Shown here in pieces: positions 1 through 8,283 of a stretch of 64,000 bases of DNA (positions are counted from its first letter, which is position 1; each line of letters starts with the position of its first letter). The stretch covers positions 22,392 through 86,391 of the forward strand of contig CAYPFO010000008.1 in the NCBI GenBank assembly GCA_964410065.1. Reading direction: 5' to 3'. The notes below the pieces were generated by a model. That model did not search any database and was not told the DNA's origin. It worked only from the letters and a program-made list of their open reading frames with translations. The translations under genes and the position numbers were made by a program. This stretch comes from Serpens sp964410065 (GTDB lineage Bacteria; Pseudomonadota; Gammaproteobacteria; Pseudomonadales; Pseudomonadaceae).

Positions 1-279
1 CTGTTGCTGATAGGCGAAAATTTCCGCCTGGGGCGCAAACACCCGCGACCAGTCCAGCTTGGGCGCGAAGGAAAACGAGTACAGGTGGGAAGGCACGTCG
101 CAGGCGGCGCCTGGGTAGTGGTTGTCGCGCCAGGTGCCGCCGACCTCGCCGGCCTTTTCCAGAATGAGGAAATCCTCGATACCGGCCTTTCTCAGCTGGA
201 TGGCCAAGCCCAGCCCGCCAAACCCGGCGCCAATGATCAACACGCGCAGCGGCGCGGACGATCGGGAATCGTTATGCAT
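1..279 (-). CDS. Flavin-containing monooxygenase, N-terminal part (cut by window edge)
   Basis: Reading leftwards from an ATG at 279, the protein opens with a Rossmann FAD-binding motif (VLIIGAGFGGLGLAIQL) and the signature GGTWRDNHYPGAACDVPSH, typical of Baeyer-Villiger and related FAD/NADPH monooxygenases. A purine-rich GGGGAG lies about 9 bases upstream of the ATG. Only about 93 residues are inside the window, so the NADPH site and the substrate class cannot be judged. It diverges from the lipase genes across a 438-bp spacer. Confidence 0.85.
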   Translation of the reverse strand, partial: MHNDSRSSAPLRVLIIGAGFGGLGLAIQLRKAGIEDFLILEKAGEVGGTWRDNHYPGAACDVPSHLYSFSFAPKLDWSRVFAPQAEIFAYQQQ

Positions 280-717
280 TGTTGTTCTCCCCAAAACCCG
301 TGCACGGCGGGCGGATCGATGCGACTGAACAGCCAGTACGGGGGGAAAGGACTCCGTCCGGTGTCTGCATCACAGCGTTGTTGTGCCGCCCTACTCTACA
401 ACGAGGCAATCCGATATCAGATCGCCGCAACCCATACTTAAGATTGGCTCGCCGAAAAAACAGCACCTGCTTGCAGTAATGGCGCTCCAGAGCAGGTGGC
501 GAAACCACCCCACCGTTTCGCTGTGTAACGACCGCGCACCCTCCGTTTTTGCCCGGTCCGTCTATGTAACAGAGCAACCCCGGAACCTAGAGCCTTCAGC
601 CGAGCGGTCATTCTGTCTGGCATGGAAGCTGCCCCCGTCATAGGGGCTGATGTGCGCGCCCAGGAGGGCGTAGCAGCCCACAGGGACGTGCTCCACATCA
701 ACCGTTGCGAGGTAACC
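280..717. other. Intergenic region between divergent monooxygenase and lipase genes
   Basis: Nothing here resembles a gene: the open frames are short, overlap on both strands and lack ribosome sites or recognisable protein signatures. It must hold the two divergent promoters. I could not identify a specific operator or a convincing sigma-70 or sigma-54 promoter by eye. Confidence 0.5.
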
Positions 718-1677
718 ATGAACACCCCCAAAACCCTGCTTGCCCTTGGCCTGAGCGCCTGCCTGTTAACCGCCGGCAGCGCCCACGCGGCGTTACTTGA
801 TCTGTTCAGCTCTTCATCCACCTATACCAAAACCAAATACCCCATCGTGCTGTCCCACGGCATGCTCGGCTGGGACAGCATGCTCGGCATCGATTATTGG
901 TACGGCATTCCCGCTGCCCTGCGCCGGGGCGGCGCCAGTGTCTACATCACCGAAGTCAGTCAGCTAAACACCTCGGAAACCCGCGGCGAAGAGCTGATTG
1001 AGCAGGTGGAAGACATCATCGCCATCAGTGGCAAGCCCAAGGTCAATCTGATCGGCCACAGCCACGGCGGCCCGACCATCCGCTACGTGGCCGCGACTCG
1101 CCCCGAGCTGGTTGCCTCGGCCACCAGCGTTGGCGCGCCTCACACTGGCTCGGATCTCGCGGACTTTCTCAGGCTGTTCCCGGACGGCTCGGCCTCGCAG
1201 ACCATCGTTGCCGAGCTGCTCAACCAGATCGGCAAGCTGATCAACTTTGTCTCGGGCAGCGCCAGCCTGGAGCCACAGAATGCATTGGGCGCGCTGGAGT
1301 CGCTGAACAGCCAAGGCGCCGCACGCTTCAACGCCAAATACCCACAAGGCATGCCTGCCAAACGCTGCGGCGAAGGCGCCTACAAGGTTAATGGCGTGCG
1401 CTATTACTCCTGGAGCGGCACCAGCCCGCTGACCAACCCCCTCGACCCCAGCGACGCCATGATGGCGGTAGCAACGCTGACGTTTATCGGTGGCGAGGCA
1501 AACGACGGCATGGTGGGTCGCTGCAGCTCGCACCTGGGCAAGGTGGTGCGTGACAACTACCGCATGAACCACCTCGATGAGGTCAACCAGTTCTTTGGTC
1601 TGACCAGCCTGTTCGAAACCGACCCGGTGACCGTTTATCGCCAGCACGCCAACCGTCTCAAGAACGATGGCCTGTAA
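718..1677 (+). CDS. Secreted triacylglycerol lipase, family I (first copy)
   Basis: A 319-residue extracellular lipase that hydrolyses ester bonds of triacylglycerols. The start at 718 gives a Sec signal peptide of about 24 residues ending AHA. The nucleophile elbow is GHSHGG (Ser about residue 115). The later segments NDGMVGRCSS and MNHLDEVNQ carry the expected catalytic Asp and His, and the two Cys (in CGEG and GRCSS) match the family disulfide. Length and the tail VYRQHANRLKNDGL are typical of Pseudomonas lipases that need a Lif foldase and leave by type II secretion. It is followed after 57 bp by a close paralogue and then the foldase gene, suggesting one operon. Confidence 0.95.
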   Translation: MNTPKTLLALGLSACLLTAGSAHAALLDLFSSSSTYTKTKYPIVLSHGMLGWDSMLGIDYWYGIPAALRRGGASVYITEVSQLNTSETRGEELIEQVEDIIAISGKPKVNLIGHSHGGPTIRYVAATRPELVASATSVGAPHTGSDLADFLRLFPDGSASQTIVAELLNQIGKLINFVSGSASLEPQNALGALESLNSQGAARFNAKYPQGMPAKRCGEGAYKVNGVRYYSWSGTSPLTNPLDPSDAMMAVATLTFIGGEANDGMVGRCSSHLGKVVRDNYRMNHLDEVNQFFGLTSLFETDPVTVYRQHANRLKNDGL

Positions 1678-1688
1678 GCATGAATGTT

Positions 1689-1711
1689 GCGGGGCCCATT
1701 GCGGGCCCCGC
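1689..1711 (+). terminator. GC-rich hairpin between the two lipase genes
   Basis: A perfect 9-bp stem (GCGGGGCCC with GGGCCCCGC) and a 5-base loop lie in the 57-bp gap. There is no T-run after it, so it is more likely a partial terminator or an mRNA-stabilising hairpin that sets the ratio of the first lipase to the downstream genes. Confidence 0.5.
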
Positions 1712-1734
1712 ATTCGTTGACGCGAGAGCACACT

Positions 1735-2685
1735 ATGAACAAGAAATCACTTACGGCCCTCGGCCTGGTTGCCGGCCTGTTGTTGGGCGGACACGCCCAG
1801 GCTTCGTGGCTGTTCGGCGCTTCCAGCTACACCAAGACCCGCTACCCTATCGTGCTGTCCCACGGCCTGCTCGGTTTTGAGAGCCTGCTGGGGGTTGATT
1901 ACTGGTACGGCATTCCAGCCACGTTGCGCCGCGACGGCGCCAGCGTGTACATCACCGAAGTCAGCCAGTTGAACAGTACGGAAACCCGTGGTGAAGAACT
2001 GATCGATCAGGTCGAAGAGATCGTCGCCATCAGCGGCAAGCCCAAGGTAAACCTGATCGGCCACAGCCACGGCGGCCCGACCGTCCGCTACGTAGCCGCC
2101 ACCCGCCCGGACCTTGTGGCCTCCATTACCAGTATTGGCGGCCCACAATTTGGCTCGGGAGCAGCCGATTTTCTGCGCCGGGAAGTCGCGCCCGGCTCGC
2201 CGACGGAAACCGTGCTGGCGGGGATCTTCAATGCCCTCGGCACGGTGATCCATTTCCTCTCAGGCAGCCCTAGTTCCGAGCTGCAGAACTCCGTGGCGGC
2301 GCTGGGCTCACTGGACCGCAACGGCATGGAAATCTTCAACGCCAAGTATCCACAAGCAGTCCCGACAACCTTTTGCGGCGAAGGCGCGCCCAAGGTCAAT
2401 GGCGTGCACTACTACTCATGGAGCGGCACCAGCCCGCTGACCAATGGCCTGGACGTGAGTGACCTGCTGACCGGAGCGCTCTCCTTGACGTTCGTGAAAG
2501 GCGACGACAACGATGGCCTGGTCGGCCGCTGCAGCTCGCGGCTAGGCAAGGTCATTCGTGACAACTACCGGATGAACCATCTGGACCAGATCAACCATGC
2601 CTTTGGCCTGAGCAGCCTGTTCGAGACTGATCCGCTCACGGTCTATCGACAGCATGCCAACCGCCTGAAGAACGCAGGCTTGTGA
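1735..2685 (+). CDS. Secreted triacylglycerol lipase, family I (second copy)
   Basis: A 316-residue paralogue of the preceding lipase. The start at 1735 gives a signal peptide of about 23 residues ending AQA. The nucleophile is in GHSHGG (Ser about 111), the acid in NDGLVGRCSS and the His in MNHLDQINH; both disulfide cysteines remain. After the nucleophile it differs from the usual VGAPHxGSD: it reads IGGPQFGSG, and the lid-region residues diverge most, which suggests an altered substrate or interface preference (inference). Catalytic residues are intact, so it should be active. It probably shares the foldase encoded next. Confidence 0.94.
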   Translation: MNKKSLTALGLVAGLLLGGHAQASWLFGASSYTKTRYPIVLSHGLLGFESLLGVDYWYGIPATLRRDGASVYITEVSQLNSTETRGEELIDQVEEIVAISGKPKVNLIGHSHGGPTVRYVAATRPDLVASITSIGGPQFGSGAADFLRREVAPGSPTETVLAGIFNALGTVIHFLSGSPSSELQNSVAALGSLDRNGMEIFNAKYPQAVPTTFCGEGAPKVNGVHYYSWSGTSPLTNGLDVSDLLTGALSLTFVKGDDNDGLVGRCSSRLGKVIRDNYRMNHLDQINHAFGLSSLFETDPLTVYRQHANRLKNAGL

Positions 2686-2739
2686 TCTGCGGGGGCCGAA
2701 AGGCCTCCTGCATGACTTTCATTGCTCGTTGAGATGCCT

Positions 2740-3786
2740 ATGAACAAGACCCTGCTTCTGATGGTTCCCCTGGCGCTGGTCGCCACCTTTGTGGCGCTGC
2801 CTTACCTGCTGCCGTCGCCCGTTCAGGACCTTACAGTGGCTCCAGCCCCGGCGACACAGGCGCCAAAGGTCGCGGCCCACTTGGCCATACCGTCCATTCA
2901 GGCCACACCGGCTGAAATGGTCTCGGCGGGGCGCGTGCTGGCCACCCTGCCCCCCTCGTTCAGCGGCACAGACGTGGATGGTGAGTTCCGAGTCGATGCC
3001 GACGGACAACTGATCCTCAGCGACGATATTCGACGCATCTTCGATTACTTTCTAGCCGCCACCGGAGAAGAGCCGCTCAGTACCAGCATCGAACGCCTGC
3101 AGGCCTATATTGCCAGCCAGTTGAAGCCCCCCGCCAAGGACCGGGCCTTGGAATTGCTCGCCCAGTACCTCGATTACAAGACCCAGGTCGCCACTCTTGA
3201 GCAGAACCAGACAGCCCTGACCAGCCTCGACGCTTTGCGGCAACGTGAATTGAATGTCCAGGCTCTACGCACCGGAATTTTTGGCCACGAAGCCCACCAG
3301 GCGTTCTTCGCTCAGGAGGAAGGCTACAACCTGTTCACGCTGCAGCGGTTGGCGATTCAGAACGATCCCTCGCTGAGCAGCGAGGCCAAGGGCCAGGCCA
3401 TCGACCAACTGCGCGCCAGCCTGCCGGAAGAATTGCAGGATGCGGTTTTGCCGCAATTGCAAAACGAGCTGAGTCAGCGCACCGCCGAACTGCAACGCGC
3501 CGGCGCGAATCCTCAGCAGATTCGCCAATTGCGCCAGCAACTGGTTGGCGCCGAAGCTACCGCCCGCCTGGAAACGCTCGACCAGCGACGCCAGGCCTGG
3601 AACCAGCGCCTGCAGGATTACCTGAGCGAAAAAGCCAAGATCGACAGCCATCCGGGCTTGGCGGTTAGTGACAAGGCTGCCGCCATCGCCCGTCTGGCTG
3701 AAGAACGTTTTGAGGCCAACGAACGGCTGCGCCTGGAAGCCGCTGAACAGGTGCTGCTCGCCCGCAAGGCAGCGGCGCAGGAGTAA
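2740..3786 (+). CDS. Lipase-specific foldase (Lif chaperone)
   Basis: Inner-membrane-anchored periplasmic chaperone that folds the neighbouring lipases before type II secretion. An N-terminal membrane anchor (about residues 4-24) is followed by a variable Ala/Pro-rich linker and the family motif RRIFDYFLAATGE at about residues 92-104, then a long, charged, mostly helical domain. The 348-residue length fits Lif proteins. ATG 2740 has GTTGAG just upstream; ATG 2734 is also possible. Its place directly after two lipases is the usual operon arrangement, here serving two clients. Confidence 0.93.
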   Translation: MNKTLLLMVPLALVATFVALPYLLPSPVQDLTVAPAPATQAPKVAAHLAIPSIQATPAEMVSAGRVLATLPPSFSGTDVDGEFRVDADGQLILSDDIRRIFDYFLAATGEEPLSTSIERLQAYIASQLKPPAKDRALELLAQYLDYKTQVATLEQNQTALTSLDALRQRELNVQALRTGIFGHEAHQAFFAQEEGYNLFTLQRLAIQNDPSLSSEAKGQAIDQLRASLPEELQDAVLPQLQNELSQRTAELQRAGANPQQIRQLRQQLVGAEATARLETLDQRRQAWNQRLQDYLSEKAKIDSHPGLAVSDKAAAIARLAEERFEANERLRLEAAEQVLLARKAAAQE

Positions 3787-3864
3787 CGCAACGAGTCCAT
3801 CGCGTCGTTTGGCATTGATGTGTCGGCGCGCGATGCCCAATTGGAAATTGCCGATCCTAACGAA

Positions 3865-3988
3865 TAGGGGCGAATTCATTCGCTTGGCACACCGCCCCTC
3901 CGGCGGCTGCGGGGCGGCTGACGCCCGGTGTTGGTCACAGCGGCGGCGTGACTGAAGGTTCTGCGTCAGGCGAATGAATTCGCCCCTA
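3865..3988. repeat. Inverted repeat element (GGGGCGAATTCATTCGC arms)
   Basis: Two 19-base arms in inverse orientation (3865-3883 and 3970-3988; core GGGGCGAATTCATTCGC) flank about 86 bases containing a GC-rich inner hairpin. This is a dispersed intergenic repeat of the REP/MITE kind. A further copy of the left arm and the following GC-rich hairpin occurs at 4201-4253. Confidence 0.8.
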
Positions 3989-4054
3989 CCGGTCTGCGTT
4001 CGACCATCACCGCAAATCCTGAGTGGCACTCAGCATGGTCTGGAGCCTCCGCGC

Positions 4055-4160
4055 AGGATGGCGTTGAGCGCAGCGTTACCCATCGCGTTGTGTGCCATTG
4101 ATGGGTATCGGCAATGTCAGCGGATACCCCTGAATATCTGCACGCGCCTCAACCTCCAAC
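4055..4160. repeat. Dispersed repeat, copy 1 (related to 49488-49590)
   Basis: It begins AGGATGGCGTTGAGCGCAGC, has GATGGGTATCGG in the middle and ends CGCGCCTCAACC. The same three blocks in the same order and spacing occur at 49488-49590. The ends are roughly inverted (GGATGGCGTTGAG against CTCAACC), as in a short non-autonomous element. No protein is encoded. Confidence 0.75.
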
Positions 4161-4200
4161 GGCTGCCTACTGCCAAACTGAAATGGCCAAGCCGAACGTG

Positions 4201-4253
4201 TAGGGGCGAATTCATTCGCCTGGCACTGACCCCTCCGGCGGCTGCGGGGCGGC
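4201..4253. repeat. Direct copy of the GGGGCGAATTCATTCGC repeat
   Basis: Repeats the left arm at 3865-3883 exactly and then nearly repeats its following GC-rich stretch (CCCTCCGGCGGCTGCGGGGC). Together with the neighbouring copies it shows that this spacer is a preferred landing place for intergenic repeats. Confidence 0.75.
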
Positions 4254-4290
4254 GACGAGCGAGGCGGCTGAAGCCTGGCATTGAACACAG

Positions 4291-4381
4291 TCCGTAGGGT
4301 GGATGACATTTTATCCACCTTGGCTCCGCTCGGTGGTTCGCCACCCGGTGAAATCGCCACCCGGTGGATCGCCACCCTACA
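4291..4381. repeat. Inverted repeat of the TAGGGTGGATG family
   Basis: GTAGGGTGGATGAC near the left end is mirrored by GGATCGCCACCCTAC at the right end, with several GGTGG/CCACC blocks between that can fold internally. A shorter relative is at 16761-16783. It probably forms the distal part of the 3' region shared by the lipase operon and the convergent CopD-like gene. Confidence 0.65.
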
Positions 4382-4398
4382 GACCTCCGGCTCTATCC

Positions 4399-4839
4399 CT
4401 ACCAGTGGAAATAGAACATGCCCTTGGCCAGCACGACGATGCCGAGCATCTGGACAAAGATGGCCCAGTGGATGACCTGCCGGCGCGCGGCGGTCATCCG
4501 CCCGCTGCGCAGCAGAATAGCGACCAAGCCGAAGGTCAGGAACACGCCAATGGCGAGCAGGATCTTCACCATCAGCAGGGTGCCGAAGCTGCTGTTCCAC
4601 GGAGCGGCCAGCGAACTGCGATGCTGCCAGGCCAAGGCGATGCCCGCGCCATAGACGAACAGGACCACCCAGTGCAGCACCACACGCAGGCGCTCACCAA
4701 TGGCCCGCTGCACCTCGGTCAGACTCTCGGTGCTGATCTGCGGAGTAATCCTGGCCAGCACCAGCACCTCGAAAAACACCGCGCCGATAAACATGATCGC
4801 CGCGAGCAGGTGAACGATGTGCAACAGGGCATACGTCAT
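4399..4839 (-). CDS. CopD-like integral membrane protein
   Basis: A 146-residue protein with four predicted membrane helices (about residues 5-27, 50-70, 82-107 and 120-142) and conserved His residues near helix ends (HIVHLLAA, VLHWVVL, VIHWAIF). This is the pattern of the CopD/YcnJ-type family, often annotated as copper-resistance or haem-associated membrane proteins. It follows hemN in the same direction after a 55-bp gap with a hairpin, so it may be co-expressed with it. The role in copper or haem handling is inferred from family and position only. Confidence 0.65.
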   Translation of the reverse strand: MTYALLHIVHLLAAIMFIGAVFFEVLVLARITPQISTESLTEVQRAIGERLRVVLHWVVLFVYGAGIALAWQHRSSLAAPWNSSFGTLLMVKILLAIGVFLTFGLVAILLRSGRMTAARRQVIHWAIFVQMLGIVVLAKGMFYFHW

Positions 4840-4851
4840 GGACTCTCCACT

Positions 4852-4877
4852 GGCCGCTTACTCAGGTGAGAGCGGCC
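4852..4877 (-). terminator. Hairpin between hemN and the CopD-like gene
   Basis: GGCCGCT and AGCGGCC form a 7-bp stem with a 12-base loop. There is no clear T-run, so only partial termination is suggested. Confidence 0.35.
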
Positions 4878-4894
4878 CTGCGGTCTAACCAGTT

Positions 4895-6283
4895 TTATAC
4901 GGTGCGCGAGTAGCGCACGGTCTGCTCGCCACCCAGGTAGGCGTCGAACGCCATAGCCACGTTGCGCATCATCAGATGCCCTTGGGGCAGCAGGACCAAC
5001 GCGTCGTCGTGAAGCTCCAGCAGGCCATCGCCGACGAACTCATCCAGTTGGGCCAGGGCATCGGCGAAGTATTCGCGGAAAACGATGCCGTGGCCGGCCT
5101 CGAACTTGGCGAACTCGATGCGACCATGGCACATCAGCTCCATGATCAGCTCACGGCGCAGGCGGTCATCATCACTCAACCGATAGCCGCGCTGCACTGG
5201 CAGCATGCCTTCGTCCAGGCGTGCGTAATACTGGGATAGCAGCTTGACGCTCTGGCTGTAGCTATCGCCGACCTTGCCGATGGACGACACGCCCAGGCCG
5301 ATCAGATCGCAATCGGCATGGGTGGAGTAGCCTTGAAAGTTGCGCTGCAGCGTACCGTTGGCCTGGGCCAGGGAGAGTTCGTCCTCCGGCAGGGCGAAGT
5401 GGTCCATGCCGATATACACGTAGCCCGCTGCAGTGAGGCGCTGGATAGTCAGCTCCAGCAGCTCCAGTTTCCGCTCGGGCGGCGGCATGTCTTCGGGGCG
5501 AATCAGGCGCTGGGCACGCACCCGCTCGGGCAGGTGCGCGTAGCTGTAGGCCGCGATGCGGTCCGGGCGCAGGGCGATGATTTTGCTCAGAGTGGTATCG
5601 AAGCTGGCCACGGTCTGCAAGGGCAAGCCGTAGATCAGATCAACGCTGATGGATTTGAAGCGCGCTTGGCGTGCCGCTTCGACCAGCTCACGCACCTGCT
5701 CCTCACTCTGGACGCGGTTGACCGCGGCCTGCACGTCCGCGTCGAAATCCTGCACGCCGAAACTCAGCCGGTTGAATCCCTGCTGACGCAGCGTGTGGAT
5801 GCGCTCAGGGCTGATGGTGCGCGGATCAACCTCGATGGAAAACTCGTGATTGTCGCTGTCGTCCATATTGAACGCGTCGTGCAGCGCGTCCATTACCTCG
5901 CCCAGTTGCTCGCTGGTCAGGTAGGTGGGCGTACCACCCCCGAAGTGCAGCTGCGTCAGCAGGCGGCGGCTGTCGAACAGTTCGGCCTGCAGGGCGATCT
6001 CGCGCTTGAGATAGTCCAGGTATTCAACGGCCCGATGGGTCTTCTGGGTGATGATCTTGTTGCACGCGCAGTAGTAGCACAGGCTCTGGCAGAACGGGAT
6101 ATGGATATACACCGATAGCGGCTTGGGCGCTGCCACCTGATTACTGGCCTGTGCAGCCTGGCGGTAGTCGTCCACGGCAAAGGCTTCGTGGAACTGCGGC
6201 GCGGTGGGATAGGAGGTATAGCGCGGGCCGGGACGGTCATATTTTTCGACCAGAGCGCGATTGAAACTCAGCATGGGGTCCAC
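4895..6283 (-). CDS. hemN: Oxygen-independent coproporphyrinogen III oxidase (radical SAM)
   Basis: Converts coproporphyrinogen III to protoporphyrinogen IX without oxygen, using S-adenosylmethionine and a 4Fe-4S cluster, in cytoplasmic haem synthesis. The radical-SAM cluster motif is CQSLCYYCAC near residues 62-71, followed by FGGGTPTYL and later IGLGVSSIG, all typical of HemN; 462 residues is the usual length. The GTG at 6283 has GAGGTGG seven bases upstream and is preferred over the ATG at 6274. An ANR-type box at 6447-6460 fits induction at low oxygen, matching the nitrate-respiration genes at the other end of the window. Confidence 0.96.
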   Translation of the reverse strand: MDPMLSFNRALVEKYDRPGPRYTSYPTAPQFHEAFAVDDYRQAAQASNQVAAPKPLSVYIHIPFCQSLCYYCACNKIITQKTHRAVEYLDYLKREIALQAELFDSRRLLTQLHFGGGTPTYLTSEQLGEVMDALHDAFNMDDSDNHEFSIEVDPRTISPERIHTLRQQGFNRLSFGVQDFDADVQAAVNRVQSEEQVRELVEAARQARFKSISVDLIYGLPLQTVASFDTTLSKIIALRPDRIAAYSYAHLPERVRAQRLIRPEDMPPPERKLELLELTIQRLTAAGYVYIGMDHFALPEDELSLAQANGTLQRNFQGYSTHADCDLIGLGVSSIGKVGDSYSQSVKLLSQYYARLDEGMLPVQRGYRLSDDDRLRRELIMELMCHGRIEFAKFEAGHGIVFREYFADALAQLDEFVGDGLLELHDDALVLLPQGHLMMRNVAMAFDAYLGGEQTVRYSRTV

Positions 6284-6373
6284 GTTCGAGCCACCTCATC
6301 AAATCGTTTGGAACGTCGACGCTGCGTTTTGCGCCATGGAGCGGCCAAAGTCTTGCGTCGATCGAGCATGTCA

Positions 6374-6398
6374 CCAGGTCAACATAGGCCTGACCTGG
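6374..6398. promoter_or_regulatory. Perfect palindrome upstream of hemN
   Basis: CCAGGTCA and TGACCTGG are exact 8-base inverted arms with a 9-base spacer, lying between the ANR box and the hemN start. It could be the operator of a dimeric regulator or a leader hairpin; the sequence alone does not decide. Confidence 0.45.
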
Positions 6399-6446
6399 GA
6401 CGCCTCAGGATGGGCTGCACAGTACAGACTGGCGACACAGCTGGAA

Positions 6447-6460
6447 TTGACCACGATCAA
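6447..6460 (-). promoter_or_regulatory. ANR/FNR-type box upstream of hemN
   Basis: TTGACCACGATCAA matches the FNR/ANR consensus TTGAT-N4-ATCAA with one mismatch. It is about 165 bases upstream of the hemN GTG and about 80 bases after the nadA stop. ANR control of hemN is known in pseudomonads; the long distance implies a long leader. Confidence 0.6.
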
Positions 6461-6534
6461 GGGTGTGGCTTGCCTGGCCTGACGGGCGCGTCTATCAGGA
6501 CCGGCGCCCGTCGGGTCATCGAACCGCTTGCGAA

Positions 6535-7593
6535 TCAGGCGTTGCCAGCCAGGGCGAGGCGCGCAGCCTGGGTGAAATCGAGCATGCGCTTGAGCGGCTT
6601 CACCGCCTTGGGAATCAGGGCAGCATCCACGAGGATTTCGTTACTGCCGGTACGCAACGACTGCAGCATGCGTTCCAGGGTATTCATGGCCATCCACGGG
6701 CAGTGCGCGCAGCTGCGGCAGGTAGCACCGCTACCGGCCGTGGGCGCCTCGATGAACTGCTTGCCAGGACACAGCTGCTGCATCTTGTAGAAGATGCCCC
6801 GATCAGTGGCGACGATGAACATCTCATTGGGCAGGGTCTGCGCCGCCTTGATCAACTGGCTGGTGGAGCCCACCGCATCGGCCAGTTCGATCACCGCTTC
6901 AGGCGACTCGGGATGCACCAACACAGCCGCCTGCGGGTACAACGCCTTCATATCCGCCAGCTGCTTGGACTTGAACTCTTCGTGAACGATGCAAGCCCCT
7001 TCCCACAGCAGCATGTCGGCGCCGGTTTCACGCTGGATATAGCGACCCAGGTGTTGATCCGGTGCCCAGAGGATGGTCTCGCCGTTGTCCATCAGGCTTT
7101 CGACGATTTCCAATGCGCAACTGGAGGTCACCACCCAGTCGGCACGCGCCTTCACGGCCGCCGAGGTATTGGCGTACACCACCACGGTGCGCTCAGGGTG
7201 CTGATCGCAAAATGCCGAAAACTCATCCACCGGACAGCCCAGGTCCAGCGAACAAGTCGCTTCCAGAGTCGGCATCAAGATGCGTTTTTCGGGGTTGAGA
7301 ATTTTGGCGGTTTCGCCCATGAACTTGACACCGGCTACCACCAGCGTCTGCGCCGGATGCTGGCTGCCGAAACGGGCCATTTCCAGCGAATCGGCCACAC
7401 AGCCGCCGGTTTCTTCAGCCAGCGCCTGCAGCACCGGATCGCAGTAATAGTGAGCGACCAGTACCGCATTCTGCTTCTTCAGTTCGGCGGCGATATCCTG
7501 GCGATAAGCGTCCTCCTCGGCGGGCGACAGCGGCTTGGGCTGCTTGGCGTCGAGATGGGCTTGAACCAAAATGCGTTCGGAGACATGAGACAT
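6535..7593 (-). CDS. nadA: Quinolinate synthase
   Basis: Condenses iminoaspartate with dihydroxyacetone phosphate to quinolinate in de novo NAD synthesis, using a 4Fe-4S cluster. Recognisable family segments are VLVAHYYCDPVLQALAEETG, GVKFMGETAKILNPEK, LEATCSLDLGCPVDEF and GATCRSCAHCPWMAMN, which contain the cluster cysteines. The 352-residue length is normal. The ATG at 7593 has only a weak ribosome site. It is transcribed towards hemN with about 250 bases between them, and the hemN promoter lies in that gap. Confidence 0.97.
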   Translation of the reverse strand: MSHVSERILVQAHLDAKQPKPLSPAEEDAYRQDIAAELKKQNAVLVAHYYCDPVLQALAEETGGCVADSLEMARFGSQHPAQTLVVAGVKFMGETAKILNPEKRILMPTLEATCSLDLGCPVDEFSAFCDQHPERTVVVYANTSAAVKARADWVVTSSCALEIVESLMDNGETILWAPDQHLGRYIQRETGADMLLWEGACIVHEEFKSKQLADMKALYPQAAVLVHPESPEAVIELADAVGSTSQLIKAAQTLPNEMFIVATDRGIFYKMQQLCPGKQFIEAPTAGSGATCRSCAHCPWMAMNTLERMLQSLRTGSNEILVDAALIPKAVKPLKRMLDFTQAARLALAGNA

Positions 7594-7687
7594 AATTGCG
7601 GGACCTGCTGATACTGCGGTGCGGAAAGCGAGTATACACCGCCCCTCTACAACAGCCGAACCAGGGCAGTGAGATACTGCGCATACG

Positions 7688-7731
7688 AAAAAGCCGGAGA
7701 ATTACCCTCTCAGGTCATTTTCCGGCTTCTT
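7688..7731 (-). terminator. Terminator after the tRNA-Lys pair
   Basis: An 8-bp stem (AAGCCGGA with TCCGGCTT) is followed on the minus strand by a short T-run. It ends the two-gene tRNA-Lys transcript before nadA. Confidence 0.75.
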
Positions 7732-7754
7732 GCTTCCTCTGCAAGAGGAACAAT

Positions 7755-7830
<76 letters not shown>

Positions 7831-7908
7831 GATGATGCCTTTGCCACTGATCACTTTACTTCTTCAAGAATCCAACCGCTCTTGAAGGCACTTCCACACC
7901 GTTGGAAG

Positions 7909-7984
<76 letters not shown>

Positions 7985-8235
7985 CAACGGCGTTGCATGA
8001 TAATGATTTCACTCAGCAATTCAAGAAAATTGTGAAAAAAATCATAGGTATCCCGGGGCTCGGTCTTCCCTGCCACAGCAAAGCCCTCTGCTGCGCCCCA
8101 CTTTGTCGCACTACGGCCTTCCATCATCAACCATAGTCGACTCCCAGCCACGGGCTGACACTGATCGTTGTGTTGTTTGAAAGCCCTTCGCAGAGCCATA
8201 AACACCCAGCGCTGCCTTGCCTTCAGACCCAACAT

Positions 8236-8267
8236 AAAAAAACCCGCGGCTGGCGCGGGCTTTTTTT
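8236..8267. terminator. Bidirectional rho-independent terminator after cpoB
   Basis: A-run, CCCGCG stem, 5-base loop, CGCGGG stem, then seven Ts. It works in both directions by sequence; on the minus strand it closes the tol-pal operon 17 bases after the cpoB stop. Confidence 0.85.
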
Positions 8268-8283
8268 GGGAGGGGTGCGTATG

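Noticed and set aside
3668..4297. Short frames encoding RGEFIRLA-type peptides
   Set aside because: They arise from translating the GGGGCGAATTCATTCGC repeat and have no ribosome sites.
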